Assembly: GCA_033439265.1 (NCBI GenBank)
Contig: JAVTVX010000010.1
Coordinates: forward strand, 3,534,001 to 3,598,000
DNA from: Dillenia suffruticosa
Lineage: Eukaryota > Streptophyta > Magnoliopsida > Dilleniales > Dilleniaceae
Direction: 5' to 3'
DNA: 64,000 nucleotides
Part shown: positions 25,665 through 38,431 of the stretch, piece by piece
Layout: the number at the start of each line of letters is the position of its first letter
Position numbering within the stretch: the first letter of the stretch is position 1
Translations under genes and position numbers: made by a program
The notes under the pieces: generated by a model
What the model saw: only the letters and a program-made list of their open reading frames with translations
What the model was told of the DNA's origin: nothing
Databases searched by the model: none

Positions 25665-27869
25665 TCATGGCTGACATCTCACGGGAATATGAACTGGCCT
25701 ACCAGGTACAGGTGGAAGTATATCGTATAACGGTATACCCTCATCCACCTCAGGAAATGCAACTGGAGGGACATCAACTGAGTATCGAGAACGACGACGT
25801 CTCCGCTCATAAACACTAAGTCATGGTGACTCCTCGTAAACACTAACTCGTGGCAGCTCATCAACATCGTCCATGCATATCGGAGTTGGAGTGGGGTAGG
25901 AAGACGATGGATCTAGCTCTGTCACCGCATCATAATCATCCACAACACCCGAAATATAAGGTATATCGAAGGAGTGTTTGTGCGCGAATGTCGAGGGAGT
26001 GGAGTCGTGAAATGGCACATAATCGATATACTGAAGTGCACACTATAACACATCTATGAACTATTCAAATCTCGGATCCACTCCCTCCTTAGCGAGTAGA
26101 TCTGATGCCATTAAGTGCATATTTTCCGACTCAAGATACTACAAAAGATAAAAGAAAATAAATGTTATATCAAGTATAGAAGAATAAATGGGTAGGACAC
26201 ATAAGATTAACTATAAAACATATATTGACTTACAAAATACTCCATTTGTGTCGCGGTCGGTCGGTATCCGTGGTGATAACGATGGATAGGAGATACAATC
26301 TATAAACGGGTGATCCAATAATACCACCGCATATAGTCAGATGTGGTTCTCGGCTCGTCGAAAGAGTCATCAACCTGCACAATATGAGATGTCTGGTTAT
26401 TTCATAGTTGCAAGTGTACAACATGTCTCCTCGTCCAATCACACCCTTGCCTCTCTCGTCTAGATAGACGATGTAACTACTGTGCGTAGGTACTAGTAAA
26501 GAAAAATGTTGCAGAAGTCCGAACTGTCTCATTACCCTCTGAGGGTAATGATACTCGACTACTTCAAAACAAATCAACGGAATCTCGGCACGCCATATAT
26601 CACTACCAACGAGACAAGAGGCAAGCAACGCCTTCAAATCGATATGCGAATATAATATCCAAATGAACTGAAAAAAAAATGATCATATTAATAAAATATA
26701 TATAAATTGAATGACATGTCAATAAAAGAAATTTATACCAACCCCAGTATCTCCCATATGATCCAACTAGTCCCTATACGTTCTAAGAACGAATTGCTCT
26801 GTGTGAATATAACAACGAGGGATATCCTAACTATGTATAAATAAATTAATGTCAACACTCCATATAACAAAGTTAAGATAGTTTAAATAAATTAAAAAAA
26901 AAGAACAAATCAACATTACGTACAGTAATCCTCGAGGCTCAACGGGCAGGTGTGGAGCAGATAGTATCGGATAAACGAAGTATATTTAATAAATGGGAAC
27001 TCTCTCTCATGCCCAAAACTAATAAGATAAAATATATTTAATAAATGACCAATTATTTATAAAAAAATATTATTAGAAAAAGGAATCAATTATAAAGTAG
27101 AGGAAAATACTTGTACAAGTAAAATAGGATCACAAATCTATCTAACTCAATCAACACAAGCCCGAAACAGGGATCTGTAAAGTGTTGCCAAGACAGCACT
27201 GTCCCAACTATACTGTCCTGCGCACTCTAAATCTCGTAAAAGCTCCAAATAACAAAATTTAACTCTCGATCCCGACTAATCCCCAAAAAGAGTACCCAAC
27301 AACTGCATAATACGACAACATGCATGGAATTCCACTAATATCACATCTGAGTCCTGCCAGAGGATGTGCATCAAGAAAATCCGTTATTGCCCGTATCTTA
27401 AGACGGTCTCCAAAAAATTCCTCCAGTGCAGAATAGAAACCCAACAAACCACGACAAATGTCCTGCCACTCAGCAATAGAACGGGAGTAATCTACTCCTA
27501 TAATCGCATCTCCATCTACAGGCAACCCCAGTAGGACTGAAACGTCTTGTAATGTAATCGTCGTTTCACCGACGAGTAAGTAAAAAGTATACGTCTTCTG
27601 TCTCTACCGCTCTACAAACGCGGTAATAAGAGTATGATTATGTTGAATGTGGCCACACCTGTATACACCATAAAACCCAACCCACAACAAAATCTCTTGT
27701 ATCCTAATATCAAGAGGTCGAGTTGCCCAAAACGCATGGTCCGAACATCGTACCTCTAGAGGGGTATCAGTGCCCGTCTTCTAGATAGACTCAGATCAAT
27801 GTGTGGCCTATAAGGTCAGGACACTAAGGTCCTGAGGGATGGAGTAAAGTCTGCAATAGTGTACTCCAT
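25665..27869 (-). pseudogene. Plant mobile domain (PMD, MAIN/aminotransferase-like) gene of MULE A, decayed
   Basis: The minus strand starts MEYTIADFTPSLRTL (27869). It then reads TTITLQDVSVLLGLPVDGDA and IIGVDYSRSIAEWQ (27490-27560), CAGQYSWDSAVLATLYRSLF (27180-27240), GSDIWRAEIPLICFEVVEYH with YPQRVMRQFGL (26500-26610), and an end with PEVDEGIPLYDILPPVPGRP and a stop at 25665. These are the successive blocks of the PMD family (MAIN, MAIL1 and their transposon relatives). Several stops occur, for example in the usual RW of the first block. AT-rich gaps near 27060-27110 and 26640-26760 look like introns, so exon borders are uncertain. Host PMD proteins help silence transposons and maintain meristems. 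The transposon-borne forms have no established function that I can state. Confidence 0.82.
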
Positions 27870-28009
27870 ATTTAAAATGATGAAAAATAAATAAGATTAA
27901 CATTAGTAAGTAGAAAAAATAAATGAAATGAACACATTAAATCATAACTTATGAAAATAATTAATAATATGCATAATATGATAACAATCAATTATTTATG
28001 TCAATCTTC

Positions 28010-30601
28010 TCAATCTTGTCTAACTCTCACTTGTAAACGAGTCATATTGGGGCAATGATGACGATTATGACCGTTTTCACCACATACCTTACAATGCTGC
28101 GTTCTTCTTATATCCATTTCGTTGTGTATCCGCATATTTCGAGATCTACCTGGTTGGTAATTAAATCGTGAGATATTGTGTACCAAATTAAAAGAAGTTG
28201 GAGGCCAATAGTCTTTGTGTGGAGGGGGATGAAATCTCCCATAATATGTTTGTTCAAAAGATTAACAACTATAGAAACTATCAATAAAAGTCCTAAACTT
28301 CCCGACCCATATCCACACAAACTCTTCATATATGTGAGTAAAGAAGTTTAAATATTGTATATTTTCCACATATACATGATGACTCGTCTAACATGACGGT
28401 ACGGTTGTTTTCGCCCCTTTCACCATGAAATCTTGTTATTATCTCAAACTTACCCCTAAATCTATCAAACGCAATGATGCGATAATATTTGGCTTTCTGC
28501 TCAATTCTCACTAATTTTTTCATAACATTTGTTGGCCACATTTTCTCGTCCCTTATACTGTTAGCTACTGCTTCTGGATTCTTATTAAATAATTGAATCA
28601 TACGATATAATGTCCCCTGGGCACATATAGTTATTGGTAACTTTCTTACACCCTTAAACACACCATTAAATGATTCCGATCGATTGGTGGTCATGTTACC
28701 CTATCTATACCCATCATTATAACACAAAGTTCATTTGTCGAGCGGAATCTCCATCAACCACCTATATGTCGCCTCGTTAAGTTCTTTGATCTTGTTCATA
28801 ACAATATAAAATTTTCTTATCTGTTTTTATTTGACGGCCTTATGCATCAACTATGTTAGCGGTTTATTTTTGAATCGCTAATTAAAATTAGCCTCCACAT
28901 GACACAAACAAAGTCTGTGATATATAAGTGGTGGTTGGGGATTAGCATTCCGTTCTATGGTTCGTATTATACCCGGTACTTTGTCTGATTTCAAACACAC
29001 CCCATGCCGATTACCAATAATGTGCACTATCAAGTTCTTCAAAACCAATCCCAACTAACAATTGTTTTCTCATTAATAATAGCAAAACACAAACGAACAA
29101 TGTGGTTAGCTAAATTAGTTCCAACGGCAATTAAAATTTTCTCTCTATATCTCCCGTATTGAAATGTGCCGTCAATACTAATAACCGGCTTGCAATGACT
29201 AAATGCTTTGATGCACGACTTGAAACCCTAGAAAACCGAGTGAAAGACCCTGTAATTATCCCCCGATAATTTAGTAAACCTCTACTGAACAACTGTATTA
29301 GGGTTACTTATCTGCACAAATCAAGAAACTATAGCAATAATATGTAAGAAGTCTCCCAATTCCCATACACTATTTCAATGGACTTTCGACGTCCCATCCA
29401 AGCCTTTTTATAAGATGAATTTATCTCGTACGTTGTCATATTCTCAACTATATCACATACTTTATAATCAACATTTTCTTTGATGTGACTTCTAATCATA
29501 CAACCCACCATGTTTGAGTCCACATTCGGATGATCTCCCAAAGGCAATTGAGGGAAACACGTGTTTTGCATTGAACCTCATAATTTCCCAAAACTGATGA
29601 CTTTTCTTCAGTCTAGCCCGAACATGCCGCAAACAATTATTTTCGTCATACAAATAACACCTTACAAACCATATGGTTGAAGAACTTTCATGGACTTTAA
29701 AGTATCTATGTTCTCGCATCGAGAACCACTTGACAACATATTGAACTTACTCTTTCGAAACAAAAACCATCCCAACTTTTAACTCAGATGTTTTATCATT
29801 ATCCCACGTTGGATGATCAGTTTCATTACCCTCATCAACCATCATGGTTCCTTCATCCATAGTGTATAAGTATGGTATCTCCTCTTCCCCTTCAACAACT
29901 CCATTTTCTTCCTCTTCCACGGCTTTATCTTCTTCATTACTAACATGCTGCTCCTCATCACTTGCATCCTCTAATTCATCAACAACAAATGCATATACCG
30001 GATCTGTCTCCTACCCCTCATAGGCTCTACTTGTACTAGTCCCCAAAACAATATTATCTGACAAAAATGCACCATATTGTAATCAATCATTTCCAATATT
30101 CTCACCCCTCAATAGCTCTGTGTAATAACCGAAATTTCTCTCATTACTATCACCCACTACTTCTGCACTGTTTTCAATCAGCGTTGAGCCATTCGGGACT
30201 TCTACCACATTTTCTCTACTCCAACTTGAGCAACCCACTGTGGGTGCATCAATAGGTGTACCCACAATTGCTTCTGTCTCTAAAAATGGTTTAACTGCCG
30301 TCAAACTTCCGATATATTTTGGAAGTGATAACACTTCCGATAAAAATTTATCATTCTCCACAGGTAATACACAATAAGAGAGAGATTGTCCAGACCATAG
30401 AGAATATCTACATGCAACGTTCAGTTTGAATTGTTTACAATCAAACCCACTTTTGCGATATAAGATTTTAATAAACTCCTATCATTTAATTCTGTTATAA
30501 CCACAACACCCATTTTTGGTCCAACACTATATCAATACTTATTCAACACTGCCAATTTCATCTCCCTAATAAAGTACCAATCTCACACGGCCGTCATCCA
30601 T
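28010..30601 (-). pseudogene. MURA-type transposase of MULE A, decayed
   Basis: The minus-strand start is MDDGRVRLVLY (30601). Recognisable parts follow: a ENDKFLSEVLSLPKYI block (30350); an acidic stretch; the MuDR DNA-binding-like block VVKWFSMREHRYFKVHESSS (29700) with FVRCYLYDENNCLRHVRARL; and the DDE-type core, PVISIDGTFQYGRYREKILI (29180), holding the first catalytic Asp. The second motif reads GNRHGV, with Asn where MULEs usually have Asp. Next are MTTNRSESFNGVFKGVRKLP (28690) and a SWIM finger, CICGKYTIFKLLYSHI, whose third Cys is Tyr. A C-terminal CCHC knuckle, CKVCGENGHNRHHCP (28060), ends just before the stop at 28010. Many in-frame stops separate the parts, so it cannot encode a working transposase. 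Confidence 0.88.
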
Positions 30602-31320
30602 GTTTTTTTTATTTCTATCTACAACAGTAGCGGGTCGAAGAAGAACCCTAAATTAAACAAAATAAATAAAACAAAATCCTAAGTTAAAGAGACAAACCTT
30701 AAAAAAAAGAAAGAAATGCTGCTTAAATATCTTGTCATCATCATATAATTTCTTAGTCTGCCAAAAAGAAACATGAAAATCACAAGCCTTTGAATCCTAC
30801 AACATATTCTTCGGTACTAATATATCTAAGGAACCATGCACTTTTATCTAACACAGTCCATGACAAAGTAATTGACAATGAAATTAGGGTTGAAGAATCC
30901 TAATTCGGACAATGAAATTAGGGTTGGAGAACACTAACTTAAACAATAGATAACCTTAATTTGGATAACACAAAACCCTAAAATAATATCCATGCATAAT
31001 ATGACAATAGAGGACAGAGCAGAGGCAAAATTAGGGTTCAGTCTACACGTTACCTTGGATGTTCTTCACGGTTGGAGAAGATGTGAGGAGATCAACCTTC
31101 AGAGAAGATGAGAAGATGCGAGGATGATTTTCGCCGCGATGCAGGAGACAACAACCAAAAGAGAAAATGAATAAGCAGAATGCGAAATATGTTTCGCGTT
31201 CTAAAGTTATGTCCGTAAGTTTCACACTTTCAGAGTACAAAACAGGAATTCAAAAAAAAATATTTAAAAAAACATAAAAAATTTCAAAAATGATAAACTT
31301 AATTGTGTAGTTTAAAAATA

Positions 31321-31407
31321 CGAAATCAATATTTTAAGAAGTAAAAAAAAAATAACGTTATTTACGTATTTTTTTTTTAATAAAAAGGGGTTATTTAGGT
31401 AAATAAC
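31321..31407 (-). repeat. Terminal inverted repeat of MULE A, right
   Basis: Reverse complement of the left repeat with scattered changes. The last 24 bp, including flank (31387-31410), are also almost a perfect palindrome on their own. Confidence 0.88.
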
Positions 31408-31416
31408 CCCTCTTCG
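31408..31416. repeat. Target-site duplication of MULE A, right copy
   Basis: CCCTCTTCG directly abuts the terminal inverted repeat. Confidence 0.8.
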
Positions 31417-31529
31417 ACTCTCGTCTACGCCAAGGGAGGAAAAAAAGGGGAAAAGACAAAGCCAGATGCCCCTTGGCCTAGTTGTACCAAAAGCAAGAAC
31501 GGGATCTTCTGTCACTTATGACGCCTCCA

Positions 31530-31582
<53 letters not shown>

Positions 31583-31695
31583 ATTCCAAACCCTATCGCC
31601 TTCACAGTCACTTCAGGATTTGGAGAATAAAATAATTGAACTTTCAGCAGCATATCATGCTCAAATCTCCACATTTGGAAATTATTGTTGTTCCG

Positions 31696-31727
<32 letters not shown>

Positions 31728-31805
31728 AACACCAACAATTTTTTCCCCTCCTAGCCTCTATAAATAAATTCAACAATTTCTCAAGTATCTCAAACTCATT
31801 CAATC
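31417..31805 (+). promoter_or_regulatory. Promoter and 5' leader of the acetylornithine aminotransferase gene
   Basis: Squeezed between MULE A and the ATG. It contains two pyrimidine microsatellites, (CT)n at 31532-31581 and 31701-31727, and a TATAAATAA box at 31759-31767. The box is only about 40 bp from the ATG, so either the leader is very short or transcription starts elsewhere, for example at the CT tracts, a common feature of plant core promoters. Confidence 0.6.
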
Positions 31806-34800
31806 ATGACTTCTTTCACCATGTTCCTCAACAACTCAGTTTCAATTTCTCCGGCAAGCGATCTCCGCCGTCAGTTCAATCTTATCAACGGAAGAGAGAA
31901 CTGCGAATTCGGAGGTTTGAGAAGGGGAGTCAGTGCGTGTCTTAGCGTGGACGTGAACGCACCTGATTCGGGGAAATTAGGGTTGGGAGGGGGAGGAAGT
32001 AAGCAAGTGATGGAGGAAGAGGGGAGGGTTCTTGTGGGGACATATGCACGGAATCCATTGGTGCTCGCGAGTGGCAAGGGTTGTAAATTGTACGATACTG
32101 AGGGAAGAGAGTATTTGGACATGACGTCAGGGATTGCTGTGAATGCTCTTGGGCATGGTGATCCTGATTGGGTTGGGGCTGTTACTGAGCAGGCTCACAA
32201 GTTGGCTCATGTTAGCAATGTCTTTTATTCTATTCCTCAGGTATTTTTTTTTTTATTTTGATTTTTATCTTAATTTTAATTTAATTTTTTTTTAAAATTT
32301 TGATGGCGCTTTGTGTTTTCCTATGTGGGTTTATACGAGGCATGCAATTTTAAGATTTTTCTCTGGTTATTGAAGATAATGCTTGAGCAGAAGTGTATTA
32401 ATTTGTTTAAGCATTTAACAAATTTAAATACATTAAAGAGAGGAAATCCTGCTTAGATTTCTGATGTATCGTTTCACCTTATGGTGTTGCGTTTGCAAAT
32501 GTCGGCACCAAAGATTATTGAGAAATGAGAACCATCTTGGCGTTGATTTCATATACTTTATGAATGATTGAGATTCAGGAAGTAGTTTCCAAATTATAAG
32601 CACATGTTACATTATTATATAACATATATATCCTTTGAATTCTCATCTTTTTAAGCATCACAATTTCAACAGTATAGTTGAATTTTGTAGAAACCCATTT
32701 TAGCATTTAATGTATTTTAATTAAACAAAGGCTTAGCACAATGAATGTATTCCGTTTTTCTTCTTTATAAGTAAAGATAGTGGAATCTATCATCAGTGGT
32801 ACTTCAATTTCAATAAAATGGTGAAGCATGATTATTAAGGATGTTACATTTTGCACCTCCAAAATGTTATATTTTAGGACTGTGCAGTGAAAAGCTGTAA
32901 AAAGAGGTTGTTTTCATGCGTGGGAGATGGTAACATGCTGAAATTAGTGTGTGGGGCCCAGAATAAAGTTGTTTTTTGTGATCCTACTGTAATTAGGGTC
33001 ATTATTCATGTTGGGATATACTGATGCGTGTAACATCTGGAAAGGTTAGAACCACTAGATGGTAGCTGAATTTAGTTTGGACTTTGCCGTGAACTCTAGA
33101 TTTCAGTGGAGTTAATCTACAAATGCAGGGTTTATGGAGTTAGCACGTGGATCGAGGTGCGATATTAAAATTTGTCCTTATGGGGAAAGCCTTTGAGCCT
33201 GTGTAATGACGTCAGCTTATGTGTCTGTCAGTGGCCAAAATTATATGAGTAATTTGGCATGTGATTCCGTGGAAGCACCAAATATTGAGAACTCAGGTTC
33301 TCATTCTTCTTGTTTCAAGCTTTTTCTTTTTTCTCACTTTTCCTCTTCCACTGTTTCTACACTGGTTTCTGTACCATCTAAGTTTAGATTGTGTTCATTA
33401 GTAGGAGTCATAGCGTAGGGATGCCAGTTTGAGTTGGCAGAGTCATAAATTGTTGCAAACATGACAACTTAGAAACTTGGCATAGAATTATGAAAGAGAA
33501 AAGCATTTAAATAGTTATTTGGTTATATAGTGATTGATGTCCACAAAGACTAGCTGCTTTTTTCAGTAAATCACACTGTGAGGCTAAGTGGAATTGAATC
33601 ACATATTCACTTATCCAGGAATCATTCTTAATGCTTGCTAATGTTTCAAGCACTTCTGAATCAAAAATTAAGATCTTCACATGACCAGCATTAAGGCGAA
33701 AGTTTCCTCCCAGCACCATGCAACTACAATGCTTCTTGGACCTGTCTTCTGTCTGAGGCATATAGCGTCATCTGCTGGGTAGGATTTGGACTTAATAGAA
33801 AGGGTATTTACCATTTCACAGCTGTTCTTCAACAACTACCAGTTGCATAACATGATCACTGAACTAAACTAAGAATTGTATAGGAAGGAGAAGGAATCAA
33901 CATTCCTTCTTGTCCTGATTGGGGGCATTGTTACTTTGTCCTTGCGCTGTGTACCTGCATCCCTTGTAGTTTGAGTAGTATTGCTATCCCTGTTTCCATT
34001 CTTCTTGTTTTTGTTTACCCTATGCTCGGAACCAAATGAAAAAGGAGTTTTGTTCATTTGAAATGAACTGAATATGGAGTTCATTTGCAAATAAAAGCAT
34101 GTGCTTGAAAGCAAAAGGTAAAATGTTGGTTATTTAGCTCCTTGTTTTTGTTTTTCTTGTCACTTTTAAAGATTTCTCATCTTTGGGAGATTTTGTATTT
34201 TCTTTCCTTCATCTAATATAATTCTCTTTTTTTATCCAAAAAAAAATGTGAATCCCCATTCAATTTTCTCTGCTTGGAACAACAAAATGTAAAACACCGA
34301 ATTCATTTCTAAATATTGTTATTTACTAAGTTACCCTTTATCTTCATTAAAAAATATGATAACTTGAAAAATAAAAGAAAAATCTCTACATGCTTGTAAA
34401 TTTATCAAAATAAAGATTTTCATGGCAGCATTTAAAACAAAATTAATATCAAATAAGCATTCAGGAAAGAGAGATTCTTATACAAAATTATGGGGGGAGA
34501 GAGATAGAGTCATATGTTTTCCTTTGAAAAGAAACTGGGTTCCCTAAAAAAAATAAAAAATAAAAAAAGGTTTTCCCTCCCTATCAAATTAGGATAATAT
34601 GGTAATAAGAAATTTTATGTAAATTAGGAAATTCTTGTGGAGTTCATTTGCAAATTCAATCTTTTTTTGCTAATTTGGAAATTCATAATTTTTGTGGAGT
34701 TAGAAATTGGAAATCAAGTTCAGCCATAAGGATTTTAGCTGTATACAGGGTCATGTCCATCTTCTCAAGCTTTCCAAATCAGTTTGCTGGCAGATACTGT

Positions 34801-37800
34801 GATTGTTAATCACATTCTGTTCTCATATAATTCCTGCATGGTACTTTTAGTTCCTGCAATATTTTGATTAAGCCGTTTGTGTCCAGCCCCATGTTTGAAA
34901 TTTATGTAAAAAATCTAATGTTTATCATTATTTTAGAAAATTAGAACTTTTTGGGCACTTCCCAAATACATCTTAGTAGTAATACTTTATATAGTGATTG
35001 TAAGCGACAACAACAAAAAACTGAGCCTTAATTCCAATATTTGGAGTCGGCCATTTGAGAGACAAATTTAGAAAAGATAGAGATAAAAAAATAAATATTT
35101 AAAATATGTTGGTTTAATTTGTGCGGATTTTTCTACGCCACTCATTCTTATCCAAAATTATTTTCTTGTCTAAACTCTTAAGTATCACGTCTTTACGGAT
35201 AACTTGCATATAAGTTTTCAACGGTTTATATTTACGTTTTACTAGATCTCATATATTTAAGTTCTTGATTTTTCTAACCGGTGCATCTTTGGGCCTTCTT
35301 TGCACATGACCGAGTCATCTCAGACGACACTCTTGTATCTTATCCACAATTGAACTAACTCCTAAGTTGTTATGAATCTCTTCATTTCTAATTTTATCTC
35401 TTCTAGTTTTGCTACACATCTACCTAAATATTTTTATTTATGTTATAGTTATTTTTTGTTCTTGTTGTTGTTTAATAACCCAACACGTAATACTATATAG
35501 TGATTGTATTGTAAATATAATCAAAGTAATTGATTATTTTAGAATCTTACTAGAATCTCATATTCAAGAGGAGACATATTATCATTTATGTAGTATAAGC
35601 TTAGTTCCTTAATTTGAATATGCATAGGGGAATTTTTTCAAATAAGGTCGTTTTATGGTCTTTTTTTATGATAGGCATTAATTTATAGTATTGTACTTGA
35701 GAAAATTATTTTAGTTTTATGTCCTAACCATTTTGTGTCATGTTTTCTGAAATTTTGGGTTTTCACCATATCTGAGTCCTGTATCTATATCTGTGCTTTA
35801 TGGTTGGACTGCCTTCAGTTGTTTTTGTGACTTTTTTGCCTTAGATATTGTGGGGCCATACTTGTGCAGTTTCCTGTGTCTCGTGCTCAGGATATAAGTA
35901 TGGAAATGACCCTCCTTTTTGGCAAGTTAAAAGTTATATTTGATTCGAAATTACTTATTGTAAAGACTAGGCAGTGGAGAGAAACTTTACTCAAGGTGAC
36001 TGTTGTTTTTGTCACTAATCCTAGGTCTTTATATCCTTAATTCTGAGAATACTTGTCCTTTTATTCTCTGCTTCATCATTGACTTTAATAATGATGGATT
36101 TGGTTTATTATGCATCAAAGAATGTTAATGATCAGGAAAGCCCGCAGCTTTGATGGTTACAACTTGGAAAAAAAATAGGAGCCATCAGGATATAAGATCC
36201 AGCAATTATGCAAGAACTTTGTACTTATTTTGCTGTTCCTTTTCTGGATGTGTCTAGATATGTGTGTCATAGGAGATGTTGCTTGCGATGCCTCCACCTA
36301 TTTGACACCTTATTATTACTACTAGTCTTGGCTTTTCTCTTCACTCTGGAGCATCAGGTCAACCTATAGACCACTTCCAAGTAAATTGCAATATGTCCCA
36401 GCTAGCTGATTCTCCTGGTCTGTTTTTTAAAGACTCACATGTTACAAGAACTAAAGCCAAACAAAAGGCAACCTGTTTCAGTGTTGCTTTGCTTCTAGAG
36501 ATATTGCCATGATGTTATCTGTTATTGCTACCATTATCACTCTAAATGAATTCACTTTTTGCAACATCGTGGATTGCATGGACCTGATCCAGGTAAATAT
36601 AATCTGTCTCGAATTGTGATCTCTGCCATTTCACAAACAAGTCACATATCATACAATATAATTGCCCACCCAAATGGTTACCTCTGGTTTGAACTACATT
36701 TGTACCCACATTAACAAAATAATCCCCACCTGAGGTGAAACCCTGAAGACTTACAGGTTCAGGCATGCTACTGCCACTTCTCAAGGTAAAGTAAGCATGA
36801 GGGCCATAGAGTTTAATACTTGAAGCCAGGCTAATGCACCATAAAAAGTGAATGCCTGTGGGAAGGCCAACCTACTATATAGTAGCATGCAAATATACAT
36901 TTACATTACATTTATTACAACACAGTCCGGAAAGTTATTACACAAACGCAGATCATAATGAAAATGCTGTTGGCATCTCAACCTCAATTTTTGGTTCTCA
37001 TTACATCCTTATTGTGTCAATTGGTTATAGGTTGTAGGCAATTGTTTGTTTTTGTTGTTACTAAATGGAGAATTTCTTGTTGTAGGTAGAGCTTGCCAAA
37101 CGCCTTGTGGCCTGTTCTTTCGCTGATCGTGTCTTTTTGACAAACTCTGGAACTGAAGCAAATGAAGCTGCAATAAAATTTGCAAGAAAATTCCAAAGAT
37201 TTTCACATCCGAATGAGAAAGATCCAGCAACAGAGTTCATTGCTTTTACCAACAGCTTCCATGGGAGGACCATGGGTGCCCTTGCATTGACAAGTAAAGA
37301 GCATTACCGATCACCTTTTGAACCTGTCATGCCTGGAGTTACTTTCCTGGAGTATGGCAATTTAGAAGCTGCAAAAGAACTAATTCAGAGTGGCAAGTTT
37401 GCTGCAGTATTTGTGGAACCCATTCAAGGCGAAGGTGGTATTCATAGTGCAACAAAGGAATTTTTATTGTCCTTGCGTAAGGCTTGTGATGAAGCTGGCT
37501 CTCTATTAGTCTATGATGAGGTGGGTTTGTTTGTGATTTTAAAGAGACATACTGCACCTGGACATGGTCTTTGTCAAAATATTAGATTAGTTTTAAATTC
37601 TGATAATTGTTGTTATGCATTTGCATGGTGGAGCCTTTAATTCCACAGCCCAATTTAGTAGCTGAATTTTATGATGGCAATCATATATCTTTTTTCTTTA
37701 TTATCTTGACCCTAAATCAGCTTCAATGATTTCGTTTCCAGGTCCAATGTGGGCTAGGCCGATCTGGTTATCTCTGGGCACACGAAGCCTATGGAGTATT

Positions 37801-38275
37801 CCCTGATATAATGACGCTTGCCAAGCCTCTTGCTGGAGGTCTTCCCATTGGAGCCGTACTAGTGACTGAAAGAGTTGCTGCTGCCATGAAGGCTGGGGAT
37901 CATGGTAGCACGTTTGCGGGTAGTCCATTAGTTTGTCATGCTGCCATTGCTGTTTTAGATAAAATCTCAAATCCTACTTTCTTGGCTGGTGTGGCAAAGA
38001 AAGGGCAGTATTTTAAAGAACTGTTAGTGCAGAAGCTAGGAAAAATTTCACATGTCAAAGAAGTGCGAGGCATGGGGCTTATTATTGGTATAGAGCTAGA
38101 TGTGTCAGCCTCACCCCTGGTAGATGCATGTCTGGATTCTGGCCTACTAATCTTGACTGCTGGCAAAGGGAATGTCGTCAGGCTTGTCCCACCATTGATT
38201 GTATCAGAGCAAGAATTGGATTATGCTGCTGATATTCTCCACAAATGCATGCCAGTATTGGATCAAAGTATCTGA
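31806..38275 (+). CDS. WIN1: N-acetylornithine aminotransferase, plastid; 3 exons, 467 aa
   Basis: Exons 31806-32240, 37086-37520 and 37742-38275 (435+435+534 nt) join in phase with GT/AG borders. The enzyme converts N-acetylglutamate semialdehyde to N-acetylornithine, the fourth step of plastid arginine synthesis, using PLP. Motifs: [11 protein letters not shown] at 166-176 (phosphate binding), [20 protein letters not shown] spanning exons 2 and 3 with the PLP-pyridine Asp at 289, and the Schiff-base Lys318 in [17 protein letters not shown]. The first 55 residues are Ser/Arg/Asn-rich and suit a chloroplast transit peptide. Length and wording match Arabidopsis WIN1/TUP5 (457 aa). The first ATG opens the frame; a second lies 5 codons on. 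Intron 1 is 4.8 kb. The 5' end lies close to MULE A, and a decayed PGG exon lies tail-to-tail downstream. Catalytic residues look intact. Confidence 0.95.
32241..37085 (+). other. Intron 1 of the acetylornithine aminotransferase gene
   Basis: 4.8 kb and AT-rich. It holds a LINE-like tail near 34160-34250 (TTATCCAAAAAAAAAT) and a dispersed repeat at 35005-35420. The rest (32260-34140, 35430-37080) shows no recognisable gene. Confidence 0.7.
35005..35420 (-). repeat. Dispersed plant repeat, probably the 3' end of an RTE/LINE or SINE
   Basis: Begins CGACAACAACAAAAAACTGA, followed by CCTTAATTCCAATATTTGGA and GTCGGCC. Downstream are CCACTCATTCTTATCCAAAA and CACATGACCGAGTCATCTCA. These phrases recur in interspersed repeats of many dicot genomes, usually as the complement of a TTGTTGTTG-tailed retroelement 3' end. 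Assignment is by remembered pattern only. Confidence 0.55.
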
Positions 38276-38431
38276 AATAAACAGAAAATATATCATTAGT
38301 TCTTTGTTGGCCATTGGTAAGGTTTGTAATATCCTCATGATTATAGATGTTCTTGGGACCTATTTATTAAAATTTTCTAGTAATGAAAAATAAGTTGGTC
38401 ACTTCTTTATTTTCTGTTTCTATTTTATTAC

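Larger units (their letters stand above)
25016..31407 (-). mobile_element. MULE A: Mutator-like transposon carrying MURA and a plant mobile domain gene
   Basis: A 6.4-kb element with inverted termini. The outer core GTTATTTACCTAAATA at 25020-25035 is exactly reverse-complementary to 31392-31407. Similarity then continues for about 85 bp through GTTATTTTTTTT and ATTTCG blocks to 25103 on the left and 31321 on the right. The 9-mer CCCTCTTCG flanks it at 25007-25015 and 31408-31416, the usual MULE target-duplication size; the left copy is separated from the inverted repeat by TCAG. Internally, on the minus strand, are a decayed MURA transposase (30601-28010) and then a decayed PMD protein gene (27869-25665). 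Stops in both genes make it non-autonomous. The right end lies 398 bp before the aminotransferase ATG. Confidence 0.9.

Noticed and set aside
31516-31698. Frame with a long Arg-Glu repeat upstream of the aminotransferase gene
   Set aside because: Pure translation of the (CT)n microsatellite.
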